Shown here one piece after another: positions 24,723 to 32,892 of a DNA stretch of 64,000 nt; within the stretch, counting starts at the first letter, position 1; every line of letters starts with the position of its first letter. The position numbers and the translations under genes are program-made. The notes beneath the pieces were generated by a model. The model did no database searches, had not been told where the DNA came from, and saw nothing but the letters and a program-made list of their open reading frames with translations. The stretch is from Bog-473 sp963701955 (lineage in GTDB: Bacteria; Actinomycetota; Acidimicrobiia; Acidimicrobiales; RAAP-2): the NCBI GenBank assembly GCA_963701955.1, contig OY969694.1:1178001-1242000 (forward strand), given 5' to 3'.

Positions 24723-25808
24723 TCAGCCCGCCAGAGTGGCTCGCACCCGGGCCACGACCTCGTCGACGACCTCTGACGTCGAGGCCTCTCCTCCCAGGTC
24801 AAAGGTACGAATGCCGGCTCCAGCGGCGTCGAGGATGGCGCCGCGGATCGCCGCCGATGCCCGCTCCACGGCCGCATCTCCGCGGGCTGCATAACCCAGA
24901 ATCGATGCGCAGGCCAGCAACATGGCCATGGGGTTCGCCACGTTCTTGCCCATCAGCGACGGTGCTGTGCCGTGGGGCGCCTCTGCCATGGCCACCACGG
25001 GATTGAGCCGTTCGTCGAGCGCCATCAGGACCGACTCAGCGCCGGCGATGGATCCGAACAGGGCCAGGACCAGGTCCGAGAGGCAGTCTCCGTCGCGGTT
25101 GAGGGCAGGGATCACGAGCGGGCCGGCGTTCGACTCGGTGACGAGACCGGCGTAGGCGGCGTCGATCAGCATCGGCCGGTAGGGGATCTGGGGATGGCGC
25201 CCCGCAGCGGCATCCATCTCCTCTTTGAGCATGCCCTCGTAAACGGTCGAGACCGTCCACTTGGGCCCGCCGAACACGCAGGCACCGAGCTGGACGGCGC
25301 TGAGAAACGAGAACTCGGCGACGGCGCGACACACCGACCGCTCGATCCGTTCGACCCGCCAGGCCTGCTCCCCTGCGCTGCCCGGATCGCCCGTCCTCCC
25401 CTCCTCGGCGCCGTACGCATCGCCCACCGCCATGCGGACCACGACGATGGGATGGACGACCGACGCCGGGGGCGCCACCCCGGGGATCCGCCGCCCGGTG
25501 CGGACGATGACCGAACCTCCGACGCCCTCGCGCAGGAGCCGGTTGGGGCTCCCGACGTCACCGGTCGTCTCAGGGGTGATGGTGGCCGCCTTGAGCCCCA
25601 GCCCGGTGGCGCGCATGGCGGCGGCAGCCTCGCGCACGACGGCGTTGGCCGTGGCCCGCCGGTTCTCGAGCGAGAGGTCGAAATGGTGCAGCTCGAGGTC
25701 GAACCCCAGAAGCCCGGCGTCGAGCACTCGGAGCGCTTCGTCGAGGAGCTCCTGTCCGGTCTGGTCGCCGTCACACACCACGATCTCGCGCGAAGCCGTC
25801 ACGGACAT
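24723..25808 (-). CDS. Isocitrate/isopropylmalate dehydrogenase-family enzyme
   Basis: A 361-residue metal-dependent beta-decarboxylating dehydrogenase. The substrate-binding segment has RTGRRIPGV, the strand LIDAAYAGLVTES carries the metal Asp region, NRDGDCLSDLV corresponds to NxxGDxxSD, and EAPHGTAPSLMGKNVANPMAM is the cofactor loop (family form HGSAPxxAGxxxANP). The family acts on 2-hydroxy-3-carboxylic acids (isocitrate, isopropylmalate, tartrate). The protein diverges from both housekeeping members in its N-terminal half, so the substrate is open. ATG 25808 or GTG 25823 could be the start. It follows an MFS transporter gene by 45 bases on the same strand, suggesting uptake and use of one carboxylic acid. 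Confidence 0.85.
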   Translation of the reverse strand: MSVTASREIVVCDGDQTGQELLDEALRVLDAGLLGFDLELHHFDLSLENRRATANAVVREAAAAMRATGLGLKAATITPETTGDVGSPNRLLREGVGGSVIVRTGRRIPGVAPPASVVHPIVVVRMAVGDAYGAEEGRTGDPGSAGEQAWRVERIERSVCRAVAEFSFLSAVQLGACVFGGPKWTVSTVYEGMLKEEMDAAAGRHPQIPYRPMLIDAAYAGLVTESNAGPLVIPALNRDGDCLSDLVLALFGSIAGAESVLMALDERLNPVVAMAEAPHGTAPSLMGKNVANPMAMLLACASILGYAARGDAAVERASAAIRGAILDAAGAGIRTFDLGGEASTSEVVDEVVARVRATLAG

Positions 25809-25853
25809 CAGAGTCGCGCGCACGGTTCGCCCGACGCCAATGCCGTGAGTGGA

Positions 25854-27161
25854 TCAGCTCGGCTCGGACCAGAGCTCCTCGGGTTCGTGGCCCTTGGTCT
25901 CGGGAAGCAACCAGAACAGACCGCCAGCCGCGGCCGTGGGCAGGAAGACGATGTCCGCCGCGACGGCGAATCGCTCACCGACGTCGGCAACCTCGCCGAA
26001 GACGACCAGTCCGACGACGGCGCCCACCACCCCGGCGGCCACCCACCACCCCGTCGCCGAGGCCCGGACGGGGGTGGGGAACAGCTCGACCAACAGCGAC
26101 CCGACGGCGGGGGCGATCACCCCGCCGCACAGCACGGCGAGCACGTAGCCGACGAGCAGCGCCGCCCGGGTCCCCGAGTACAGCAGTGTCGAACTCGCGG
26201 CGATGGCCACCATGGCGACGGCCGCCGTGGGGCGCCGGCCCACCCGGTCGGCCGCCCACCGACCGGCGAGCAGTCCCCCCAACCCGGCGGCTCCGGCCAC
26301 GATCACCATGGAGGCGGTCTGGTATCCAGGCTGGTGCACGACGTCCTGGGCGAAGAGGAAGACGAAGCTGTTCGCTGGGCCGGTGATCACCGAGAGTGCG
26401 AAGGCGATCAGGCACAGCGTGACGACCCGGCGACGGAAGCGAGGTCCCACGGCGCCGAGCACGGGCGTCGGGCGGGTGGCGGCCACCTCGGCCACCGTGA
26501 ATCGGCTGGGCTCCTCGACGCGACGGGCCACCACGGCAACCAGGCCCAGGGGGACCACGGCCAGGGCGAAGAGCCCGCGAAACCCGAGCGCCCCCGCCGC
26601 CAGGCTGTGCAGCACCGCCGAGGCGCCCGCGCCGACGGCGTACCCGGCGGTGACCAGCGCCACCGCGGCGGCACGGTCCCGCGCCCCGGTCTCCTCGGCC
26701 CCCATCACTTCGGCCAGGGCGTTCGTGGCGCTCAGGAGTGGGCGCCCGAAGGCGAAGACCACCACGAACCACCAGTACCCCGGGCTGGCCGCTGCCAGGA
26801 TCGTCAGCAACAGCCCGATGGCGGTGACGCGCAGGATCACCGGCCGGCGTCCCCGCCGGTCCGCCCACCCGATCAGGGGAAGGCTGGCCAGCGACGCGGC
26901 CCGAATGACGGCCAGCCCCGCCCCGAGGCTCGTCCCCGAGAGGCCGATCTTGTCGGCGATGGTCGCGCCCGGGGCGGTGTGCCCGAGCTGGCTCGACACG
27001 TCGCCGAGCGCGGAGACCACGCTGAACTGACCGAAGCCCGATGCCAGCGCGATCAGGCCGACGGCGATGATCGCTGGATCCGACCAGTGATGCAGGCGGA
27101 GCGACTGTCGGGGTACCCGCGGGTCCGGCGTACTCGGTCCCCCCGGTGTCAGTCGTGACAC
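25854..27161 (-). CDS. MFS transporter
   Basis: About 435 residues with twelve hydrophobic segments. Motif A after TM2 is GWADRRGRRPV; the equivalent loop in the second half is GRWAADRVGRRPT. PTPVRASATGWW after TM10 resembles the sugar/organic-acid porter subgroup. The cytoplasmic C-terminus ends LPETKGHEPEELW, a hallmark of that subgroup. GTG 27161 is chosen because the longer frame (to 27338) runs into the next gene and is Arg-rich; the ribosome-binding site is weak. Its neighbour is a beta-decarboxylating dehydrogenase; the cargo may be a carboxylate. Confidence 0.87.
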   Translation of the reverse strand: MSRLTPGGPSTPDPRVPRQSLRLHHWSDPAIIAVGLIALASGFGQFSVVSALGDVSSQLGHTAPGATIADKIGLSGTSLGAGLAVIRAASLASLPLIGWADRRGRRPVILRVTAIGLLLTILAAASPGYWWFVVVFAFGRPLLSATNALAEVMGAEETGARDRAAAVALVTAGYAVGAGASAVLHSLAAGALGFRGLFALAVVPLGLVAVVARRVEEPSRFTVAEVAATRPTPVLGAVGPRFRRRVVTLCLIAFALSVITGPANSFVFLFAQDVVHQPGYQTASMVIVAGAAGLGGLLAGRWAADRVGRRPTAAVAMVAIAASSTLLYSGTRAALLVGYVLAVLCGGVIAPAVGSLLVELFPTPVRASATGWWVAAGVVGAVVGLVVFGEVADVGERFAVAADIVFLPTAAAGGLFWLLPETKGHEPEELWSEPS

Positions 27162-27198
27162 CTGCCCGCGAGGGAGCAGATGGCGCCGCGCGTCGGGT

Positions 27199-28587
27199 TC
27201 ACACCGCCGAGTCTCGCATGGCGCTCGGGCGCAGCTTCGCCACGAACCAATCCTTGGCGAGCCCTGCGACCTCCTCGAGTGCACCGGGTTCCTCGAAGAG
27301 GTGCGTCGCATGCGGAACCACCGCCAGGCGGTTTTCACACCGCAGCTCCCCCTGTGCCCGACGGTTCAACTCGAGGACGCCTCTGTCATCACCACCCACG
27401 ATCAAGAGGGTGGGAGCCGTGACCGCGGACAAGACCGGAGCGGCGAGGTCCGGGCGTCCACCGCGCGAGACGACGGCGCCGACGACACCGTCGCTCTGCG
27501 CCGCGGCCCACAGCGCCGCCGCGGCACCGGTGCTCGCGCCGAAGTACCCGATCGGCCCCGCTGCCGCCTCGGGTTGCCCCCGTACCCATCGGGTCGCGTC
27601 GCCCAGGCGTTGCGCCAGCATCTCGACGTCGAACACCTGGGCACGATCCGACTCCTCGGCAACGCTGAGCAGGTCGACGAGCAGTGTCGCCAGGCCGGCA
27701 TCGTTGAGCACGCCGGCGACGTAGCGGTTGCGTGGGCTATGGCGACTGCTTCCGCTGCCGTGTGCGAAGACCACCATGCCAAGCGGGTTCGGGGGGGCGA
27801 CCAGGCTGCCGGCGAGCCGGACCGGTCCGGACGTGATGACCACCTCGCGGCTGCCGGGCGGATCGTCGGGGGGATCGTCGGGGGGATCGTCGGGGGGATC
27901 CTGCACCGATCCGACGAGCTCGTCAGCCTCACGTGCCGCCACGCGCTTGAGCAGGCGGACGACCTCGTCGTCGGATGTCTGCGAGAAGTCCTCGTACCAC
28001 TCCCCCACCGCGTAGAAGGGCTCCGGCGTCTCCACGCAGAGAAGCTGGTCGCACACCGGGCGCAGCGCCAGGACCGCGGACCGCGAGGCGACAGGCGCGG
28101 CCACAACGACCCGGGCCGCGCCATGGGCCCGGGCTACGAGGCACGCGGCGCGAGCTGTCGAGCCCGTGGCGATCCCGTCGTCGACGATGACCGCGCACCG
28201 CCTCCTGACGTCGATCCGGGAGAGGCCACTGCGGTAGGAGCCGGCCCGTCGCTCCAGCTCGACCCTCTGGCGTTGCTCGACCGCATCGAGCTCCGCTCTC
28301 GTGACCTCAGCGAGGCGCAGGACCTCTTCGTTCTCCACCCGGACACCGTCCTCACCGATGGCCCCCATGGCGAGCTCGGGCTGAAACGGCACTCCGAGCT
28401 TCCGAACCACGATGACATCGAGTGGCGCACCAAGGGTCCGGGCCACCTCAAAGGCCACCGGGATCCCTCCCCGGGGGAGGCCCAGCACGACGACGTTGTC
28501 ACCGAGGCCGGCCCGCGCCACGGCCTCCGCCAGTCGGATGCCGGCGTCAGTCCGATCACGGAACCTCTTGTCCATGGTCATGCCCAT
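27199..28587 (-). CDS. Phosphoribosyltransferase fused to a dienelactone-hydrolase-like alpha/beta hydrolase
   Basis: 462 residues in two parts. Residues about 5-215 are a type I phosphoribosyltransferase with the PRPP loop VIVDDGIATGSTARAA. After a (DDPP)n linker, residues about 245-455 are an alpha/beta hydrolase: AHGSGSSRHS (oxyanion loop), nucleophile elbow GASTG, Asp in VGGDDRG and His in PHATHLFEEPG. Similar fusions in bacteria and archaea are of unknown function. The ATG at 28587 follows GGGAGGGAGG; two in-frame ATGs come 6 and 12 bases later. It is divergent from the CoA-transferase gene. Confidence 0.9.
   Translation of the reverse strand: MGMTMDKRFRDRTDAGIRLAEAVARAGLGDNVVVLGLPRGGIPVAFEVARTLGAPLDVIVVRKLGVPFQPELAMGAIGEDGVRVENEEVLRLAEVTRAELDAVEQRQRVELERRAGSYRSGLSRIDVRRRCAVIVDDGIATGSTARAACLVARAHGAARVVVAAPVASRSAVLALRPVCDQLLCVETPEPFYAVGEWYEDFSQTSDDEVVRLLKRVAAREADELVGSVQDPPDDPPDDPPDDPPGSREVVITSGPVRLAGSLVAPPNPLGMVVFAHGSGSSRHSPRNRYVAGVLNDAGLATLLVDLLSVAEESDRAQVFDVEMLAQRLGDATRWVRGQPEAAAGPIGYFGASTGAAAALWAAAQSDGVVGAVVSRGGRPDLAAPVLSAVTAPTLLIVGGDDRGVLELNRRAQGELRCENRLAVVPHATHLFEEPGALEEVAGLAKDWFVAKLRPSAMRDSAV
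27847..27905 (-). repeat. Tandem 12-bp repeat coding the (DDPP)n linker
   Basis: Units of the type ggatcgtcgggg occur about four times in a row (27862-27898 core). They encode Asp-Asp-Pro-Pro repeats that join the two domains of the fusion protein. As 12 is a multiple of three, unit number can change without breaking the frame. Confidence 0.75.
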
Positions 28588-28682
28588 CGTCCCTCCCTCC
28601 CACCCACCCTGCCCGTTCCCCGTCCCGTCCATAGGGTCCAACGTCCCTTTCGTCCCCATGGCGGGTCTGGGACACTGACTCA

Positions 28683-29924
28683 GTGCACACGCTGAGCATC
28701 GAAGCTGCTGTGGCACGGCTGCGCGGGCTCGACGGACCAGAGCCGCGGATCGTCGTGTCGGGCAACGCGGCGACTCCCCTGACCCTGCTCGGCGCGCTCA
28801 GTGACGCGCTCGAACGCTGCCGCGTCTTCCAGCTCAACGCCCAGAACCCGTTGCCCGACAGTGGTCGGTTCATTTATGAAACACCCTTCGTCGGACCCGG
28901 CATGCGCCATGCCCCGACGCTCGACTACCTCCCGATGCGACTGTCCCTCGTGCCGCGCCTCTTCGACACGGTGCGCCCGCCCGACGCGGTGCTCCTCCAC
29001 ACTTCCGTGCCCCGGAACGGAAAAGTGTCGCTCGGAATCGAGGTGAACATCCTCCCCGCCGCGCTCGAACAGGTCCGCGGCCGCGGTGGACTGGTGCTCG
29101 GCCAGATGAATCCGCGGATGCCCTACACCTTCGGCGATGGCGAGATCCCCCTCGACGCCTTCGACGCTCTCTTGGAGGTGGACGATCCGTTGGGTCACCC
29201 TGACCCGCACGGCTCGGAGGAGTGCGCCTCGGCCATCGGGGAACGCGTGGCTGGCTTCGCCGTCGACGGCACCACGCTCCAGCTCGGGATCGGGCTCATC
29301 CCCATGGTGGCGGCACGGATGATGTCGCAGCGCCGGGGGCTGCGGGTGTTCTCGGAGATGGTGGGCGACAGCGTGATGGACCTCCAGCGCGCCGGCGCCT
29401 TGAGGGCGGGAGCGCCCATCTGTGCATCGTTCCTCACCGGTTCGGCCGAGCTCTACGAGTGGGCCGACGGGAACGAGCTCCTGCGCATGGAGCGGACCGA
29501 GACCGTCAACGATCCGGCACGCATCGCGGCACACCCTCTGATGCTGTCGGTCAATGCGGCCATGCAGGTGGACCTCTTCGCCCAGGCCAACGCCAGCTTC
29601 GTCGACCAGCACATCCACTCGGGCTTCGGCGGACAGCCCGACTTCGTCTCGGGTGCGCTGCATTCGGCGGGCGGCCACGCCGTGGTGGCGCTGCCGGCGT
29701 GGCACGACAAGACGGCCACCAGCACCGTCGTCCCCGTACTGCACAACCCGGTGACGTCCTTCCAGCATTCGGCCATGGTGAGTGAGCACGGGTGCGCCGA
29801 ACTCTTCGGTCGTTCCCAGCAACGGCAGGCCGCGCTGATCATCGAGCACGTGGCCGACCCACGAGAGCGCGACGCCCTCACCGAGGCGGCGGCGCGGCTG
29901 GGACTCCAACGTCCCCCCGACTAG
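28683..29924 (+). CDS. Acetyl-CoA hydrolase/4-hydroxybutyrate CoA-transferase-family protein
   Basis: A 413-residue family I CoA-transferase. The catalytic Glu is expected in LRVFSEMVGDSVMDL (about residue 227), and the C-terminal domain has the GSGGQxDF equivalent FGGQPDFVSGALHS and the end motif EHGCAELFGRS. These enzymes move CoA between short acids such as acetate, 4-hydroxybutyrate, butyrate or succinate. GTG 28683 is the start and no stronger alternative exists. It is divergent from the fusion gene across 95 bases and faces an acidic hypothetical gene. Confidence 0.9.
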   Translation: MHTLSIEAAVARLRGLDGPEPRIVVSGNAATPLTLLGALSDALERCRVFQLNAQNPLPDSGRFIYETPFVGPGMRHAPTLDYLPMRLSLVPRLFDTVRPPDAVLLHTSVPRNGKVSLGIEVNILPAALEQVRGRGGLVLGQMNPRMPYTFGDGEIPLDAFDALLEVDDPLGHPDPHGSEECASAIGERVAGFAVDGTTLQLGIGLIPMVAARMMSQRRGLRVFSEMVGDSVMDLQRAGALRAGAPICASFLTGSAELYEWADGNELLRMERTETVNDPARIAAHPLMLSVNAAMQVDLFAQANASFVDQHIHSGFGGQPDFVSGALHSAGGHAVVALPAWHDKTATSTVVPVLHNPVTSFQHSAMVSEHGCAELFGRSQQRQAALIIEHVADPRERDALTEAAARLGLQRPPD

Positions 29925-29928
29925 CCGC

Positions 29929-30303
29929 TCAACCGCCGTCGCGGCGCTCGTCCGTCTCGTCCCGCTCTCCCGGCTCGCCCCGCCGACCCTCGACCAGCGG
30001 GGCCCCGAGATCCCACCCCTCGCGGTCCGCCGATTCCGGCGACTCCGGGACGACGTCCAACCCGTCGGGGTCGTCCATGCCGCCCGCCAACGTGACGATC
30101 CGCTCGGGGTCGTCGAGCTGTGCGCCGAGTTCCTCGAGCTCGAGCTCGTCGGCCTCGAGTGTCGGGTCGAGAGAGGGATCGAGCTCCAGCGACTCGCGGA
30201 ATTCCGGGCTGAGCCGCTCGTGCTCGTCCTCGGCGACGTCGCCCTGCCGAAAGGTCTCGGTTCCGGCGGGTTCGTCTGGGGACCATTCGTCGCTCGGGCT
30301 CAC
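29929..30303 (-). CDS. Small acidic hypothetical protein
   Basis: 124 residues, over one third Asp or Glu, without Cys, signal peptide or membrane segment. The centre (LELDPSLDPTLEADELELEELGAQLDDPERIVTLAGGMDD, abridged LEADELELEELGAQLDDPE) may form a short helix; the rest is likely disordered. GTG 30303 follows GAGAGGAG. It ends 5 bases from the CoA-transferase stop codon, in convergent orientation. I do not recognise it; proteins of this type are usual in Actinobacteria. Confidence 0.6.
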   Translation of the reverse strand: MSPSDEWSPDEPAGTETFRQGDVAEDEHERLSPEFRESLELDPSLDPTLEADELELEELGAQLDDPERIVTLAGGMDDPDGLDVVPESPESADREGWDLGAPLVEGRRGEPGERDETDERRDGG

Positions 30304-30522
30304 CTGCGCTCCTCTCGCCGGACCGGATCATCTGCCCGGTGGTGCCGAGTCTCGTCCAACGGGAGGGTCCGCACCAGGGCCAAAGGTCCGACCTGGCCTC
30401 CGGCGAGACGTCAGGGACCTTCGCCCCTTCCCGCCATGGGGACGGCGGGCCACACTCTGCGCAGTGCGACAATGGCGCTCCACCCTGCGAGAGCGCCACT
30501 CGAGAATGTGGAGGACGTGCAC

Positions 30523-30900
30523 ATGGACGTGACAGAACACCTCAACGGGCATCAGCGCGACACCCTGGCGCACGTCTTCGGTCATCCGCTCAGCCACAAC
30601 ATCGAGTGGCACTCCGTGCGCTCCCTCCTCAACGCCGTGGGCGACGTCCACGAGACGCACAAGGGCCACGTGGTGGTCACCATCGGGAGCGACACCGAGA
30701 CCTTCGAGCCGCCCCGCACCAAGGACCTCGACGCCGAGCAGCTGTCGAACCTGCGCCGGCTGCTCCGCCGGGCCGGCTACGGCCCCGAGGGCACGGCCGG
30801 TGACGGCCCCGAGGGCACGGCCGGTGACGGCCCCGAGGGCACGGCCGAGCAAGGCCCCGAGGGCACGGCCGGTGAAGGCCCCGAGGAGATGCCGGCCTGA
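30523..30900 (+). CDS. Small protein with C-terminal GPEGTAGD repeats
   Basis: 125 residues. Residues 1-85 form a compact domain (HQRDTLAHVFGHPLSHNIEW..., HKGHVVVTIGSDTETFEPP..., LSNLRRLLRRAGY) distantly resembling HicA/dsRBD-type folds. The remainder is four near-perfect copies of GPEGTAGD or GPEGTAEQ. The start is ATG 30523 after GGAGGA; an upstream open frame to 30220 does not look coding. It precedes the sugar kinase gene by 61 bases. Similar short proteins in mycobacteria are hypothetical. A toxin function is not supported because no antitoxin gene is adjacent. Confidence 0.65.
   Translation: MDVTEHLNGHQRDTLAHVFGHPLSHNIEWHSVRSLLNAVGDVHETHKGHVVVTIGSDTETFEPPRTKDLDAEQLSNLRRLLRRAGYGPEGTAGDGPEGTAGDGPEGTAEQGPEGTAGEGPEEMPA
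30780..30887 (+). repeat. Tandem 24-bp repeat (GPEGTAGD units)
   Basis: Four consecutive copies of a 24-base unit (ggccccgagggcacggccgg plus four bases), the last two slightly diverged. The copy number is likely variable between strains and in-frame. Confidence 0.8.
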
Positions 30901-30961
30901 GCCCGACCGGGCCCGGCGCCGCGCCATCCATCACCATGCACGACACCGGAGCACCGAGCTG

Positions 30962-31960
30962 ATGACGCCGATCGACGTCCTGTGCGTGGGCGACGCTGCG
31001 ACCGACGTCTTCATCCGACTGGACGATTCCCACATCCGCACCTGGGCCGACGAGCGCGGTTGCTTCATAGAGCTGCCCTTCGGCGGCAAGATCCCCTTCG
31101 AGTACGCCCTCACCGTGGAGGCGGGGGGGAACGCAGCGAACGCCGCCGTCGGGATGGCCCGCCTGGGCGTCTCGACCGCGCTGGCCGCCCACGTCGGCAA
31201 CGACCAGATCGGCCGGGACATGGTGGCGGCACTGCACGACCAGAGTGTCGACACGCACCTCGTCCACCTCGATCCCGGACGCGCCAGCAACCGGAACTTC
31301 GTGCTGTGGTGCGGGCAGGACCGAACGATCCTGGTGCGTCACGAGCTGTACGACTACCACTGGCCGCACCTTCGGCCCCGCGAGATCCCACGGTGGGTCT
31401 ACCTGAGCTCGGTGGGATCGGATGCACCCGAGTACTACGAGGAGATCGTGGCGTGGCTGGACGCGGAGCCCGACGTGCGCCTGGCCTTCCAGCCCGGCAC
31501 GTTCCAGATCGCCTTGGGAGCGGCGCCGCTGCGCGCCATCTACCAGAGGACCGACGTGCTCGTGTGCAACCGAGAAGAAGCGGCTGCGCTCGGGGGAGCC
31601 GACGTCGGGCGGATGGACGACCTGCTCGAGTCGGTGCGCGCGCTCGGCCCCACCGTCGCCGTGGTGACCGACGGGCCGGCGGGCGCATACGCCTCGGACG
31701 GCGCCACCCGCTACCGGGTGCCCGCCTACCCCGACCCGTACGCCCCGAAGGAGCGCACGGGTGCCGGCGATGCCTTCTCCGGAGCCCTTGTCGCCGCCCT
31801 GGCGCGTGGCCTGGCGCTGCCCGAGGCGCTGGCCTGGGGCCCGGTCAACGCCATGCACGTCGTCGGGGAGGTGGGTTCCCAGACGGGCCTGCTCCGCGAG
31901 GGCGAGCTGCTCGAGTACCTCAAGCGCGCTCCAGACGCCTACGCCATCTCGACGTGGTGA
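30962..31960 (+). CDS. PfkB-family carbohydrate kinase
   Basis: A 332-residue ribokinase-type kinase that phosphorylates a sugar or nucleoside. The N-terminal VLCVGDAATDVFIRL, EAGGNAANAAVGMARLG (substrate di-Gly) and the C-terminal RTGAGDAFSGALVAAL with catalytic Asp are all seen. An N-terminal insertion (residues 25-45, FIELPFGGKIPFEY) is like that of 1-phosphofructokinase/ADP-sugar kinases of unknown specificity. ATG 30962 starts the gene after GGAGCACCGAGCTG. It overlaps the next ROK kinase gene by 4 bases, so the two are translated together. Confidence 0.92.
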   Translation: MTPIDVLCVGDAATDVFIRLDDSHIRTWADERGCFIELPFGGKIPFEYALTVEAGGNAANAAVGMARLGVSTALAAHVGNDQIGRDMVAALHDQSVDTHLVHLDPGRASNRNFVLWCGQDRTILVRHELYDYHWPHLRPREIPRWVYLSSVGSDAPEYYEEIVAWLDAEPDVRLAFQPGTFQIALGAAPLRAIYQRTDVLVCNREEAAALGGADVGRMDDLLESVRALGPTVAVVTDGPAGAYASDGATRYRVPAYPDPYAPKERTGAGDAFSGALVAALARGLALPEALAWGPVNAMHVVGEVGSQTGLLREGELLEYLKRAPDAYAISTW

Positions 31961-32880
31961 GCGAGCGCCCGGTCCTGGCCGCAGACATCGGGGGCACGAT
32001 GATGCGCGCCGCTCTGGTGGACCGTGGAGGCCGGATCCTCGAGCGCCGGTTGGCGCCGACTCCCCACCACTCCGAAGTCCCCAGCGTGCTGATCGACCTG
32101 CTGCGCACCATGGGCTCGGAGGATGCGCACGGTCCAGTGTCGCACGCCGTCGTCGGCCTCCCCGGGCCCGTCGACTACGAGCTCGGGCGGCTGCTGTGGG
32201 CGCCGCACCTGCCCGAGGGCTGGCCCGAGCTCCTGGGCGAGGACGAGCTGCGGGCGAACCTCGACCAGCCGGTGTCCGTGGCGAACGACGCCGACCTCGC
32301 CGCGGTGGGCGAGGCGCTGCTCGGTGCGGGCGTCGGGCACCACGACGTCGCCTACCTGACCATCTCCACGGGCATCGGAGCGGGTGTGGTGCAGCAAGGA
32401 CACCTGGTACGCGGGCGGCGCTCCCTGGGTGAGGTGGGCCACACGGTCATCGACCTGCCCGCCTGGCGGACGGGTGGCCCGTCGACGCTCGAGGAGCTCG
32501 GGTCCGGGAGCGGGCTGGCCCGACTGGCACGTGACGCCGGACTTGGCGACCTCGATGCTGCGGGCGTGGAGGCGGCGGCGGCCGCAGGCAGCGCGAGAGC
32601 GGCCGCCATCTGGGAAGGGGCGATCTCGGCCTGCGCCGTCGGCGTGGCCAACGTCGTCCTGGCCTTCTCTCCCGACGTGGTCGTTGTCGGTGGCGGCCTG
32701 GGCCGCAGCGCTGGCTTCTTCGCTCCCGTGTGCGGCCTGGTGCGCTCCCGGGCCGCGTACCTTCCACTCGACCTGGCCATCGTACCTTCGGCGCTGGGAG
32801 ACGACGCCGGGCTGGCCGGCGCGGCCCGGTGGGACGACGCCGTGGGGCGATCCCGTCGGGGTCGCACGGGCGTCGGCTGA
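31957..32880 (+). CDS. ROK-family sugar kinase
   Basis: 307 residues with the ATPase fold: LAADIGGTMMRAALVD (phosphate 1), VANDADLAAVGEALLGAG, GTG-type phosphate 2 loop STGIGAG and VVVGGGLGRS (adenosine). The catalytic Asp is in NDAD. The zinc-binding CxCGxxGCxE motif of regular ROK kinases is absent: the region reads GEVGHTVID and then WRTGGPSTLEE. It is therefore a divergent ROK kinase. GTG 31957 overlaps the PfkB stop codon as GTGA. The pair may phosphorylate one sugar in succession or two sugars of one glycan. Confidence 0.88.
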   Translation: MSERPVLAADIGGTMMRAALVDRGGRILERRLAPTPHHSEVPSVLIDLLRTMGSEDAHGPVSHAVVGLPGPVDYELGRLLWAPHLPEGWPELLGEDELRANLDQPVSVANDADLAAVGEALLGAGVGHHDVAYLTISTGIGAGVVQQGHLVRGRRSLGEVGHTVIDLPAWRTGGPSTLEELGSGSGLARLARDAGLGDLDAAGVEAAAAAGSARAAAIWEGAISACAVGVANVVLAFSPDVVVVGGGLGRSAGFFAPVCGLVRSRAAYLPLDLAIVPSALGDDAGLAGAARWDDAVGRSRRGRTGVG

Positions 32881-32892
32881 ACGCGCTTCCTC

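Noticed and set aside
24972..27158. A 728-residue open frame on the plus strand
   Set aside because: Antisense to the dehydrogenase and MFS genes, with Arg/Gly/His-rich text and no motifs.
30523..30900. A HicA toxin of a toxin-antitoxin pair
   Set aside because: Only weak resemblance and no adjacent antitoxin gene.
30982..32880. An extended start for the ROK kinase
   Set aside because: It would run through the PfkB gene; GTG 31957 with a GTGA overlap is clearly better.
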